Notes under the pieces: generated by a model | What the model saw: only the letters and a program-made list of their open reading frames with translations | Told to the model about the DNA's origin: nothing | Database searches by the model: none | Position numbers and translations under genes: made by a program | Shown: in pieces, positions 1 through 8,361 of the stretch | Numbering within the stretch: the stretch's first letter is position 1 | Layout: the number at the start of each line of letters is the position of its first letter | Assembly (NCBI GenBank): GCA_019749935.1 | Contig: JAIEPD010000089.1 | Coordinates: 1-38,313, forward strand | Direction: 5' to 3' | Length of the DNA: 38,313 nt | Source of the DNA: Alphaproteobacteria bacterium | GTDB lineage: Bacteria > Pseudomonadota > Alphaproteobacteria > Paracaedibacterales > CAIULA01

Positions 1-693
1 CCTGGATTATTAATATCATTCATCCTTCTGTCGATACTTGTGGTATTACTTCTCTTGCAACCAGATCTTGGAATGACACTTGTGGTGGCATCAACGTGGA
101 TTGGACAGCTTTTTATTGCGGGGATGCCTATTATTTGGATGGTTATACTTGCAACGATGGGAGTTATTGGGTTATGCGGAGCTTATTCATTATTTCCTCA
201 TGTGGCGAAACGTATTGATCAGTTTCTAGATCCAACATCAGGGAATCCTCAGCATGATCTGTATCAGGTGCATCAGTCCTTAGAGGCCTTTATGAATGGG
301 GGATTATTTGGTAAGGGTCCTGGAGAAGGTGTTATCAAAAAGAATGTGCCAGACGCGCATGCTGACTTTGTTTTCTCGGTCGCTGGTGAAGAGTTTGGGC
401 TTATTCTCTGCCTTGCTCTTGTTGGGCTTTTTGCATTTGTTGTTATCAGATCTTTGTTAAGAGGAATGCAAGAATCAAGTTTATTTACAATTATGGGAAC
501 AGCTGGAATTGCTATGCAATTTGGATTACAAGCATTTATTAATATGGCCTCAGCCTTACACCTTATTCCAACAAAAGGGATGACTATGCCTTTTATAAGT
601 TACGGAGGCTCCTCTTTGGTGGCTTTGGGAATCGCTATGGGAATGCTTTTAGCATTAACCAGACGTCGGCATGGCGTAACGGAGGTGCTCTAA
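1..693 (+). CDS. ftsW: FtsW, SEDS-family septal peptidoglycan polymerase (3' part)
   Basis: The reading frame is open from base 1, so the true start lies upstream of the window; 230 codons are visible. It is a multi-pass inner-membrane protein. Conserved SEDS-family motifs are visible: QPDLG near the start, GEEFG in the middle, and a C-terminal PTKGMTMPFISYGGSS stretch followed by a last membrane helix and a basic tail (TRRRHG). SEDS proteins polymerise glycan strands from lipid II together with a class B PBP; FtsW does so at the septum. The stop codon abuts the murG ATG with no gap, indicating translational coupling. FtsW rather than RodA is chosen because it sits directly upstream of murG in the dcw cluster. 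Confidence 0.95.
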   Translation, partial: PGLLISFILLSILVVLLLLQPDLGMTLVVASTWIGQLFIAGMPIIWMVILATMGVIGLCGAYSLFPHVAKRIDQFLDPTSGNPQHDLYQVHQSLEAFMNGGLFGKGPGEGVIKKNVPDAHADFVFSVAGEEFGLILCLALVGLFAFVVIRSLLRGMQESSLFTIMGTAGIAMQFGLQAFINMASALHLIPTKGMTMPFISYGGSSLVALGIAMGMLLALTRRRHGVTEVL

Positions 694-1788
694 ATGAGAC
701 GGCCCGTTTATTTATTAGCTAGTGGGGGGACAGGAGGTCATTTATTCCCAGCCCTTTCGCTGGGTGAAGAACTTAAATCTCAAGGGAGAAAAGTTTACCT
801 CGTTACAGATAACAGAGCGAATAGTTTAAATCAAACCAATTGCTTTGAAGAAGTTTTTGTTCGCCCTATAAAACGGCGTGCTCCCTTGATTGGAAAAATC
901 AGACTTTATTTCAGCTTATTTTGCCAAACAATCTATTGCTATTGGCTTTATCGTCGTCTTCGCCCAACTATCGTTATTGGTTTTGGAGGATACCCTTCTG
1001 TTCCCCCTCTTTTAGCAGCCCAACTTTCAGGCATCCCAACAGTTATTCATGAGCAAAATGCTGTTCTAGGACGGGCCAATCGACTTTTAGCAAAAAGAGC
1101 CTTTCGTATTGCAACCTCTTTTCCCGTCACCAAGGGAGTCCTAACGAAAAACACGACATTTACTGGAAATCCTGTCAGACGCGATATTTTAGCTCTAAAA
1201 GACCATCCCTACTCCCCCCCATCTCCGACGGACCCTTTTCATATTCTGATAATTGGCGGGAGTCAAGGTGCTAAGATTTTTTCAGAGATTGTTCCGCAGA
1301 CCTTAATTCATCTGCCTCTTGATTTACAGCGAAGACTTGTTGTCCATCAGCAAGCTCGCCCTGAGTATTTGGAAAAAACAAAATCCATTTATCGTCAGTC
1401 TCTTCTTGATGTTGAAATACAACCATTTTTTAAAAACATGAATGAACTTTATAGTAACGCACATTTGGTGATTGCACGCTCTGGCGCCTCAACAGTTGCC
1501 GAGCTTGCGATTACGGGATGTCCTGCCATTTTGGTTCCCTACGCTGCCTCAATTGAAGGTGATCAATGGCATAATGCTCAGTTTTTCTCGCAACACGGGG
1601 CTGCTTGGGTTTTTCGAGAACAGGAATTTACACCTGAATCTCTATCAAAAATGCTTGTTGATCTGATGAATAATCCGCAAAGCCTATTAGTTGCATCAAG
1701 AGCAATGCGTCAATATGCGCAGGAGAATGCTAGTAAAAATCTTGCAAATACTGTTGCGCAAGTTATCGGAGATTTGGTAACTGTATAA
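694..1788 (+). CDS. murG: MurG, UDP-GlcNAc:lipid I N-acetylglucosaminyltransferase
   Basis: Peripheral inner-membrane GT28 glycosyltransferase that converts lipid I to lipid II. The N-terminal domain has the glycine loop ASGGTGGHLFPALSL (residues ~8-22), a second Gly-rich loop GFGGYPSVPPL (~95) and HEQNAVLGRANRLLA (~127). The C-terminal domain has GGSQGAK (~188) and the UDP-GlcNAc-binding ARSGASTVAEL (~262). At 364 residues the length is normal. The ATG follows the ftsW TAA directly. The downstream 186 bp before murC contains a separate promoter candidate, so murG probably ends the ftsW-murG transcriptional segment or is read through into murC. Confidence 0.97.
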   Translation: MRRPVYLLASGGTGGHLFPALSLGEELKSQGRKVYLVTDNRANSLNQTNCFEEVFVRPIKRRAPLIGKIRLYFSLFCQTIYCYWLYRRLRPTIVIGFGGYPSVPPLLAAQLSGIPTVIHEQNAVLGRANRLLAKRAFRIATSFPVTKGVLTKNTTFTGNPVRRDILALKDHPYSPPSPTDPFHILIIGGSQGAKIFSEIVPQTLIHLPLDLQRRLVVHQQARPEYLEKTKSIYRQSLLDVEIQPFFKNMNELYSNAHLVIARSGASTVAELAITGCPAILVPYAASIEGDQWHNAQFFSQHGAAWVFREQEFTPESLSKMLVDLMNNPQSLLVASRAMRQYAQENASKNLANTVAQVIGDLVTV

Positions 1789-1917
1789 ATAAAGATTAGT
1801 GAATAATAAGATTTTTTAAAAGAATTTCATAAAAACAGTATTCGTTCTGTAGAATATAGAAAAATATTTAAGAACAAAAACAAGTTTGAACGAAAAATTC
1901 CTTGAAAAAAAATATTA

Positions 1918-1926
1918 TGCTATAAT
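1918..1926 (+). promoter_or_regulatory. Extended -10 promoter element upstream of murC
   Basis: TGCTATAAT at 1918-1926 is a perfect extended -10 element (TGnTATAAT) in an A/T-rich 186-bp gap, about 50 bp upstream of the murC ATG. A TTGAAA at 1902-1907 is only 13 bp from the -10, too close for a normal -35, so recognition would rest on the extended -10. This suggests murC-murB-ddl-ftsQ has its own promoter. Confidence 0.5.
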
Positions 1927-1974
1927 CTTAAGTAAAGTAATTAGTGTTTTTCTCTATTGTTGTTAAGGCTTATC

Positions 1975-3459
1975 ATGCGTATTCCCCCTCAAACGGTTCA
2001 CCACCTTCATTTTATTGGTATCGGTGGAATTGGAATGAGTGGTATCGCCGAGGTTTTATATAATTTGGGATACCAAGTTAAAGGCAGCGATATCGCCGAA
2101 AACAATAACACAAATCGTCTTCAAAAGATTGGCATCCCTGTTTCTATAGGTCACAAAGCCGAGAATGTTCATGATGCTCAAGTTGTCATTGTTTCCTCTG
2201 CTGTAAAAAATGATAACCCAGAAGTTGTTGCTGCCAGAAGTTATGGCATTCCCGTCATTCAGCGCGCTGAAATGCTAGCTGAACTCATGCGCCTTAAGTT
2301 TTCAATTGCTATCTCTGGAACCCACGGAAAAACGACAACAACGTCATTAGCTGCATCTTTACTAGATGCAGCATCCATGGATCCTACAGTCATCAATGGT
2401 GGCATTATTAATGCCTATAATACCAATGCGCGCCTTGGCACTGGTGATTGGACCGTTGTTGAAGCAGATGAATCAGACGGAAGCTTTGTTAAGCTGCCAG
2501 CAACAATTGCTATTGTGACTAATATCGACCCAGAACACATGGAATTTTATGGTGATATCGAATCCTTAAAAAAAGCTTTTCTTAAGTTTGTCGCAAATAT
2601 CCCATTTTATGGTCTCGCTGTTTTATGTGCTGATCATCCAACTGTCATGGAGATCTCATCTCAAATTACAGATCGCCGGATTATAACCTATGGCTTTGAT
2701 CAAAATGCTATGATTCGTGCTGTTAACATGCGTATGAGTGCTGAAGGAACAACTTTTGATGTTGATATCAACAGACCTCTTTCTCATCAAACTCTTATGC
2801 TCTCTGAGATTTCTAAAATAAAGGCTCTTCCCACACGAATAAAAGATTTGTTTTTACCAATGGTTGGCAAACACAATGTCCAAAATGCTTTGTCCGCGAT
2901 TGCAATCGCGCAAGAATTGGGCCTTGGTGAAGATATTATTCGGAAAGCCTTTATGGGTTTTAAGGGAGTTAAACGTCGCTTTACAAAGGTTGGTGTTTCT
3001 GAAGGCGTTACGATCATTGATGATTACGCTCATCATCCTGTAGAGATTAAAACAGTACTAGAAGCAGCGAGACAAGCAACAACGGGGAAAATTATTGCCG
3101 TTATACAGCCTCATCGTTATTCGCGTTTAAGCTATCTTTTTGATGAATTTTCCGCTTGCTTTAAAGGATGCGACCAATTGATTATAGCGCCAGTCTATGG
3201 GGCCGGAGAAGCCCCTATCGAAGGGGCAACATCAGAGAATCTTGCAAAAGCTGTTCGCTTAAGTGGTGATGTTCAAAATGTTTATGAAATTGAAGATGCA
3301 AAAGAAATCCCTTACCTTTTAAGGCGCCTTGCAAAGCCTGGAGACATCGTTTTGTGTCTTGGTGCTGGAAGCATTACTTATTGGGCAGCTTCTCTGCCTG
3401 CTCTTCTTGATCCGTTATGGCAAGAAGAAGTTACACAAACACAAGAAATTGCTGGCTAA
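1975..3459 (+). CDS. murC: MurC, UDP-N-acetylmuramate--L-alanine ligase
   Basis: Cytoplasmic Mur ligase that adds L-Ala to UDP-MurNAc using ATP. The N-terminal Rossmann loop GIGGIGMSG is at residues ~14-22, the P-loop GTHGKTTTTSL at ~112, the EADESDGSF motif at ~158, NIDPEHMEFY at ~177, and a C-terminal HPHRYSR-type segment (IQPHRYSRL) at ~373. I choose the ATG at 1975 because TAAGG at 1964-1968 is correctly spaced from it; an in-frame TTG at 1957 would add six residues with no ribosome site. The product is 494 residues, slightly long for MurC. murB follows after 9 bp. Confidence 0.97.
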   Translation: MRIPPQTVHHLHFIGIGGIGMSGIAEVLYNLGYQVKGSDIAENNNTNRLQKIGIPVSIGHKAENVHDAQVVIVSSAVKNDNPEVVAARSYGIPVIQRAEMLAELMRLKFSIAISGTHGKTTTTSLAASLLDAASMDPTVINGGIINAYNTNARLGTGDWTVVEADESDGSFVKLPATIAIVTNIDPEHMEFYGDIESLKKAFLKFVANIPFYGLAVLCADHPTVMEISSQITDRRIITYGFDQNAMIRAVNMRMSAEGTTFDVDINRPLSHQTLMLSEISKIKALPTRIKDLFLPMVGKHNVQNALSAIAIAQELGLGEDIIRKAFMGFKGVKRRFTKVGVSEGVTIIDDYAHHPVEIKTVLEAARQATTGKIIAVIQPHRYSRLSYLFDEFSACFKGCDQLIIAPVYGAGEAPIEGATSENLAKAVRLSGDVQNVYEIEDAKEIPYLLRRLAKPGDIVLCLGAGSITYWAASLPALLDPLWQEEVTQTQEIAG

Positions 3460-3468
3460 TTTGGTTAA

Positions 3469-4377
3469 ATGACATTTGAATGTGAAAAACAGATTATTGA
3501 TTCACTGCCCCTTGTAGAAGGACGCTATAGTTTTAACCAAAAAATGTCCCAAACAACTTGGTTTAAAGTTGGCGGCCCTGCGGAAGTTTTTTTTAAACCT
3601 GCTCACGCTCAAGATCTAAGTCATTTTTTGAAAAACAAACCGTCTGATATGGACATCCTTTGTATGGGGGCAGGTTCAAATGTCCTTGTAAGAGATCATG
3701 GAATCAAAGGTTGTGTCGTTCGTTTAGGATCGGGTTTTTCAGGAATCGAAATTGATGGGCCTGACATCATTGTGGGTGCTGGTTGCTTGGATAGAACTGT
3801 TGTCATGAAATGTCTTGAAGAAGGAATTTCAGGTCTTGAGTTTTTGGTAGGCGTTCCAGGCACAATTGGTGGCGCTATTGCCATGAATGCAGGCGCCTAT
3901 GGATCTGAGGTCAAAGATTTCTTAAGATGGGTTGAATTAATGGATGAAAAAGGCGAAATTTATCGTCTTTCCTCTTCTGAACTTTCGATGAATTATCGAG
4001 ACGGAAATCTTCCAGAGGGGTCTATTGCCCTACGTGCTGCCTTTGGATGTTACAAAGAAACTCAACAAGTTATTAAAAACAAAATTGATGACTTTTTAAA
4101 AAAAAGAGAAGATAGCCAACCCATAAAAGGCCGCACAGGAGGCAGTACCTTCAAAAATCCGGAAGGCTATAAAGCCTGGGAGCTAATAGACAAAGCGGGA
4201 TGCAGAGGGCTTCGCATTGGAGATGCCGCAGTTTCTGAAAAGCACTGCAATTTCTTACTCAATCTTGATTCAGCAACAGCGAGGGATTTAGAAGATTTAG
4301 GAGAAACAGTACGCAGAAAAGTTAAAGAAACATCTAACATCCATTTAGAATGGGAAATCCTCCGTTTGGGAATGTAA
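3469..4377 (+). CDS. murB: MurB, UDP-N-acetylenolpyruvoylglucosamine reductase
   Basis: FAD-dependent reductase making UDP-MurNAc from UDP-GlcNAc-enolpyruvate. Motifs seen: WFKVGGPAEVFF (~30-41), FAD loop GAGSNVLVRD (~67), GVPGTIGGAIAMNAGAYGSE (~127-146), NYRDG, GGSTFKNP (~220) with the proton-donor Ser region, and a GLRIGDAAVSEKHCNF C-terminal segment with the conserved Glu. The 302-residue length and the short type of C-terminal domain fit a type II MurB, common in Alphaproteobacteria. It lies 9 bp after murC and 33 bp before ddl, in one operon. Confidence 0.96.
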   Translation: MTFECEKQIIDSLPLVEGRYSFNQKMSQTTWFKVGGPAEVFFKPAHAQDLSHFLKNKPSDMDILCMGAGSNVLVRDHGIKGCVVRLGSGFSGIEIDGPDIIVGAGCLDRTVVMKCLEEGISGLEFLVGVPGTIGGAIAMNAGAYGSEVKDFLRWVELMDEKGEIYRLSSSELSMNYRDGNLPEGSIALRAAFGCYKETQQVIKNKIDDFLKKREDSQPIKGRTGGSTFKNPEGYKAWELIDKAGCRGLRIGDAAVSEKHCNFLLNLDSATARDLEDLGETVRRKVKETSNIHLEWEILRLGM

Positions 4378-4410
4378 ATACAAGATTAGGTTAAGGAAGT
4401 AACAGATAGA

Positions 4411-5331
4411 ATGAAATCAAAGAAAATTGCCGTTTTGATGGGTGGATGGTCATCAGAGAGAGAAGTTTCTTTATCTACAGGAGCTGAGGTCATAAAAGCC
4501 CTGACAGAAATTGGTTATGATGTAAAACCTATCGATGTAGAAAGAAATTTGCCCAAGCTTTTAAAAGAATTAGAAGAAGTAAAACCTGAGGTCATTTTTA
4601 ATGCTCTGCATGGCGTCGGCGGAGAAGATGGTGTTATTCAAGGTGTATTGGAAATGCTTCAGATTCCATACACTCATTGCAGTGTAACCTCTTCTGCGAT
4701 TGCCATGGATAAGATTTTATCAAGAAAAATCTTTCAGTATATAGGCATCGCAACTCCGCCATGGAAAGTGATATCTTTTGAACAATTAAAAAAAGAACAT
4801 CCTATGGAATTTCCTTACGTTGTGAAGCCAATTGGAGAAGGATCGAGCCGGGGCGTTACGCTTGTTTTTAACAAGCAAGATTACCAAAGAAGCATTCAAG
4901 AATGGACCTTTGGTGAAAAAGTATTAATTGAAAAATTTATTCCTGGACGTGAAATCCAAGTGGCTGTTTTAGATGATGAAGCGATCGGGGCTATTGAAAT
5001 AAAACCTTATGAAGGCTTTTATGACTATACAGCCAAGTACACCCCCGGAAAGGCTAAACATTTAATGCCAGCCCCGATTTCTCCTGAGGCCTATCAAGAA
5101 GTCCTTGAATTAGCTTTAAAAGCGCATAAAGTCCTTGGTTGTCATGGGGCAACGCGTTCTGATTTTAGGTATGACGACACGAATGAGAGTCCCACGTTTT
5201 ATCTTTTAGAACTCAATACCCAGCCCGGCATGACTTCACTGTCATTAGTGCCTGAGATTGCGGCTCATGCGGGAATATCTTTCAAGGATCTTTTAGAAAA
5301 GAAGATTAAAGCCGCAAGATGCCACCAATAA
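4411..5331 (+). CDS. ddlB: D-alanine--D-alanine ligase
   Basis: ATP-grasp ligase producing D-Ala-D-Ala for the peptidoglycan stem. Seen: N-terminal GGWSSEREVSLSTG (~11-24), LHGVGGEDGVIQG (~66) with the substrate-binding Glu, the ATP-grasp segment PYVVKPIGEGSSRGV (~134-148), and the C-terminal ELNTQPGMTSLSLVPEIA (~269-286) that contains the metal-binding Glu/Asn. At 306 residues it is a standard Ddl. Its last 13 bases overlap the start of ftsQ, indicating coupled translation. The position between murB and ftsQ is the classic alphaproteobacterial arrangement. Confidence 0.96.
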   Translation: MKSKKIAVLMGGWSSEREVSLSTGAEVIKALTEIGYDVKPIDVERNLPKLLKELEEVKPEVIFNALHGVGGEDGVIQGVLEMLQIPYTHCSVTSSAIAMDKILSRKIFQYIGIATPPWKVISFEQLKKEHPMEFPYVVKPIGEGSSRGVTLVFNKQDYQRSIQEWTFGEKVLIEKFIPGREIQVAVLDDEAIGAIEIKPYEGFYDYTAKYTPGKAKHLMPAPISPEAYQEVLELALKAHKVLGCHGATRSDFRYDDTNESPTFYLLELNTQPGMTSLSLVPEIAAHAGISFKDLLEKKIKAARCHQ

Positions 5332-6170
5332 TTCCACCAAGGCCCAAAAGAACGAGCCGGACAAATATACGCCCCAACCGCAATCGTTGGCAACGAAAAA
5401 GCTTTAAAGGTATTTTTCTAAGCACTTTTGTTGGTTTTTTTCTGATAGGAAGTATTGTTGGTTACTTCTTAGAATATCCTCAAAAAATGTATTCTTATCT
5501 TTCCCAGAAAATGGTGATTTTTTCTGGTGTCATGGGCCTCAAAATTGACGAAGTTTTTGTTGAAGGACGCCAGCATTCCCCCCAAGAAGCCATTCTAAAT
5601 GCCGTTCAAGCAAAAAGGAACCATCCCATTTTGGCTTACGATCTTGAGATTATTCAAAAAAATCTTGAGAAAATTGATTGGGTAAAATCGGCCACGGTTC
5701 AAAGACGCCTTCCCAATTTGCTCTATATTCACATGGTTGAAAGAAAGCCTATTGCACTTTGGCATCATCAACAAAACTTTTTCTTAGTTGATCAGGAAGG
5801 AATTGTGATAACGACTCCTGTTGTTTCTTATTTTAAGGAATTGCCTGTTGTTGTTGGCGCAGATGCTCCGGTTCAAGCGCCCCAAATTTTAGCAACCCTG
5901 GAAAACTTTCCAAAGGTACGAGAAAAATTAAGTTCTCTTGTTAGAATTCGCCAACGCCGTTGGGACTTGACCTTAGACAATACAATTCAAGTCAAACTTC
6001 CCGAGGAAAAGGTAGAAGATGCCTTGGCAAGATTGTCTCTTTTAATTGAACAAAAAAGAATTAGTAAGGAAGAAACCTCGATGGTTGATCTTCGGATTCC
6101 AAAACAAATTATCCTAAGGCTTTCCAAAGCAGCAGCCGTTCGATTAAAAGTAAAAGGAAAAGAGACCTAA
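5319..6170 (+). CDS. ftsQ: FtsQ, divisome POTRA protein
   Basis: Bitopic division protein that bridges cytoplasmic and periplasmic divisome parts with FtsB/FtsL. A basic N-terminal cytoplasmic tail (RPKRTSRTNIRPNRNRWQR) is followed by one membrane helix at ~31-52. A POTRA-like domain follows at ~74-145, recognisable by the hallmark pattern 'V.G....P.EAI', 'DWVKSATVQRRLPN' and 'VERKPIALW', and then a beta-rich FtsQ/DivIB domain with WDLTLDNTIQVKLP. It starts inside the ddl 3' end in another frame. ftsA and ftsZ, the usual next genes, do not follow in this window. Confidence 0.93.
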   Translation: MPPIIPPRPKRTSRTNIRPNRNRWQRKSFKGIFLSTFVGFFLIGSIVGYFLEYPQKMYSYLSQKMVIFSGVMGLKIDEVFVEGRQHSPQEAILNAVQAKRNHPILAYDLEIIQKNLEKIDWVKSATVQRRLPNLLYIHMVERKPIALWHHQQNFFLVDQEGIVITTPVVSYFKELPVVVGADAPVQAPQILATLENFPKVREKLSSLVRIRQRRWDLTLDNTIQVKLPEEKVEDALARLSLLIEQKRISKEETSMVDLRIPKQIILRLSKAAAVRLKVKGKET

Positions 6171-6200
6171 ACTTGTTTGCATTACTAAAAAAAATAAGTT

Positions 6201-6229
6201 TTGACTTAACAAAAATTAAGCTACTCTAT
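6201..6229 (+). promoter_or_regulatory. Weak promoter candidate before the MotA/ExbB-like gene
   Basis: A good -35 TTGACT at 6201-6206 is followed after 15-17 bp by poor -10 matches (TACTCT or CTCTAT, 6222-6229). It lies in the 93-bp gap after ftsQ. A strong ribosome site AAGGA at 6251-6255 precedes the ATG at 6264. Only the -35 and ribosome site are convincing. Confidence 0.3.
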
Positions 6230-6263
6230 GTGTGAGTTATGAGAATTTAAAAGGAAAAGTTAT

Positions 6264-7403
6264 ATGAGTTATATTCACCGCTATTTCCTACGCATGGGGA
6301 TTTTCTTAAGTTTAGTGCTAGTGACTGTTGGTGTCCTGTTTATTCCTTTGAGCAGAATCTTCTTTCATAACTTTGCTCTAAACATTGTCATTCTTTCTTG
6401 CGTTGGACTTGGGGTTTTCTTAAGTTTTTACAAACTCCATCGTCTGCAACAAGAACAAAACTGGCTAGACAGCTACGAACTTGGAAAAGAACGTTTTCCT
6501 AATTCTCCAAAGGCTAAGATCTTAGCGCCTTTGTCTATTCTCTTGAGCGACCCAAGTTTTAACGGAACGCTTTCCCCCATCACGGCCCGTTCTGTTTTAT
6601 CAAGCGTTGAAAATCGCTTGGATGAAACACGCGATCTAAGCCGATACTTAGTTGGGCTATTAATTTTCTTAGGCCTTTTAGGAACATTCTGGGGTTTGTC
6701 TGAAACAATTGGTGCCATCACTGGCGTCATTAACGGTATCGATATGGGTAGCGGCGATGTTCAAAATGCTTTTAGCCATTTAAAAGAAGGTCTTCAATCT
6801 CCTCTTTCTGGGATGGGGATGGCCTTTAGCTCATCGATGTTTGGCTTAGCAAGCTCATTGATTATTGGCTTTTTAGACCTTCAAAACACAAAAGCCAGCA
6901 GTGAATTTTTTCATAATTTAGAGGATCGCCTAGCAATCAATACAAAGATTGGCGGCGCGTCTGAGGCAGTTGCAGCCGGCAGCGGCCCTGCTTATTCAAT
7001 GGGTCTTTTGGAACAAACTGTTGAATCCATGGCGAACCTTCAAAATCAAATGCGCAGATCCGAAGACAACCGTCTCAGTGTGATTAAATCTATGCAAACC
7101 TTGAATGAAAAGCTGGCATTATTGGCAGATCAAATCACAGCCCATCAAACAGTGATTAAGAAAATTGCTCAAAACCAAGTTGACCTTCAAGAGAACATCA
7201 TTCAAATGGCTAAAAATCCAGCTGGTGGCGCGCACGATGAAGCCATTAAACACCTTCTTCGAAATTTGGATGCAACATCTTCTAAGATGCTGGAAGAATT
7301 GGTCGAAGGTCGCAATCGTTCAACGCAAGAATTACGTACAGAAATCAGAGTTATTGCCAGAACTTTGTCTGCAATTGCGAATGGGCAAGAAGTAGCGGCG
7401 TAA
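6264..7403 (+). CDS. MotA/TolQ/ExbB-like inner-membrane protein
   Basis: 379 residues. Two membrane helices lie near the N-terminus (~12-32 and ~38-57), then a cytoplasmic loop, and two more helices (~131-152 and ~180-200). The third helix region carries GLLIFLGLLGTFWGLSETIGAI and the fourth SPLSGMGMAFSSSMFGLASSLIIGFLDLQ, the pattern of the proton-channel domain of the MotA/TolQ/ExbB superfamily. The C-terminal third (~240-379) is an extended, probably coiled-coil region. In many Alphaproteobacteria this family is paired with an OmpA/MotB-like gene; here the next gene is MazG-like, so the partner is missing from the window. Role in envelope energisation is inferred only from the family. Confidence 0.75.
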   Translation: MSYIHRYFLRMGIFLSLVLVTVGVLFIPLSRIFFHNFALNIVILSCVGLGVFLSFYKLHRLQQEQNWLDSYELGKERFPNSPKAKILAPLSILLSDPSFNGTLSPITARSVLSSVENRLDETRDLSRYLVGLLIFLGLLGTFWGLSETIGAITGVINGIDMGSGDVQNAFSHLKEGLQSPLSGMGMAFSSSMFGLASSLIIGFLDLQNTKASSEFFHNLEDRLAINTKIGGASEAVAAGSGPAYSMGLLEQTVESMANLQNQMRRSEDNRLSVIKSMQTLNEKLALLADQITAHQTVIKKIAQNQVDLQENIIQMAKNPAGGAHDEAIKHLLRNLDATSSKMLEELVEGRNRSTQELRTEIRVIARTLSAIANGQEVAA

Positions 7404-7419
7404 GATAGAAACTACCATT

Positions 7420-8157
7420 GTGAATTCAACCAATGCCAAAATCCCTTCAAAACACGAGGTATTGGAAAAACTTCTTTTGTTGGAAAAAGAAAAACGTAAA
7501 CTTGGCCTTATATGGAAAGATCATTATCAGCTAATTGAGAAAATATCTAATATTTGCCAATCAATTTCTGAGGTTATTGACCTTTCTGGTCAGCGCCACC
7601 TTTTAGAAGAAAGACTAGGGGAATTGATTCTTACATCCTTCTCTTTTTGTATTTTTTGTCAGTTTTGTCCAATAGAAACCACAGAAAAAACCCTTCTTAA
7701 ATTTCACAAAAGATTGGAGGGAGTCATGCAATTAGCAACAAAAGACGGATACTTAAATTTAAACAATAGGCCCATTGAAGTGATATTGTCATATTGGCGA
7801 GAAGCAAAGAAATTAGATAGCAGCTCTATAGCTCTACAATCTAAGCAGCCAGAAGTTAAGGCTGTTATTTTTGAAAAAGCTGTCTTCGTTGAAAAACAAG
7901 CAAGAGCTTTTGGGTTCAAATGGGATAATTATCAAAGATTAATTGAAAAAATACATGATGAATGCCAAGAAATTTCTGAAGCGATTGAACGTTCCTATAT
8001 GCCCGAAAGTTTACAGGAAGAATTAGGGGATTTAATTCTTGCATCCCTCTCATTTTGTATGTATTGCGATTTTGATCCCAGAGAAACCATTGAAAAATCG
8101 CTAAATGATTTAGAAAAAACCAGGCACACATCCTCACTTTTTCAAAACGTCATCTGA
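7420..8157 (+). CDS. Tandem MazG-like nucleotide pyrophosphohydrolase-type protein
   Basis: 245 residues made of two repeats of one alpha-helical MazG-like domain. The second (~165-235) has GFKWDNYQRLIEKIHDECQE followed by ISEAIE, then LQEELGDLILASLSFC and DPRETIEKSLNDLEK. This matches the MazG pattern of a Glu-rich helix plus EELGDL, whose acidic residues bind Mg2+ for NTP to NMP hydrolysis. The first repeat (~28-95) keeps LEERLGELI but reads NICQSISEVI where the acidic helix should be, so it looks catalytically degenerate. A short WREAKK motif follows repeat 1. MazG proteins sanitise nucleotides or modulate (p)ppGpp; the exact substrate cannot be read here. Start is GTG at 7420, 16 bp after the preceding stop. 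Confidence 0.65.
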   Translation: MNSTNAKIPSKHEVLEKLLLLEKEKRKLGLIWKDHYQLIEKISNICQSISEVIDLSGQRHLLEERLGELILTSFSFCIFCQFCPIETTEKTLLKFHKRLEGVMQLATKDGYLNLNNRPIEVILSYWREAKKLDSSSIALQSKQPEVKAVIFEKAVFVEKQARAFGFKWDNYQRLIEKIHDECQEISEAIERSYMPESLQEELGDLILASLSFCMYCDFDPRETIEKSLNDLEKTRHTSSLFQNVI

Positions 8158-8304
8158 TAACGTATCCCCGCTCCTTGCCCATATCGGTGAATCAAACGAT
8201 ATTCAAGCAATTGGTTTAAACCATAACGATTGTTCTCTTAGAAAGGTCAGTCTCTTCTGCAGTTTTTTGACTCTGCTCCATAAAGCAAACTCAAAATAAT
8301 CGCG

Positions 8305-8352
8305 CAGTATTGTGCAATTTATTTTCATTATTATTGCACAATATTGTACAAT
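8305..8352. repeat. Inverted and direct repeat cluster between mazG-like gene and uvrB
   Basis: CAGTATTGTGCAAT (8305-8318) pairs with ATTGCACAATATTG (8333-8346) around a 14-nt loop, 14 pairs with one G-U. The second arm overlaps a perfect 10-nt palindrome ATTGTACAAT at 8343-8352, and TATTGTGCAATTT / TATTGTACAATTT are near-identical direct copies. It sits in the 204-bp gap between two convergent genes. It could be a bidirectional terminator (T-run after the + arm) or protein-binding sites. Confidence 0.5.
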
Positions 8353-8361
8353 TTTTAATTG

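Noticed and set aside
1902-1926. Standard sigma70 promoter using TTGAAA as -35 for murC
   Set aside because: The spacer to TATAAT is only 13 bp; an extended -10 reading fits better.
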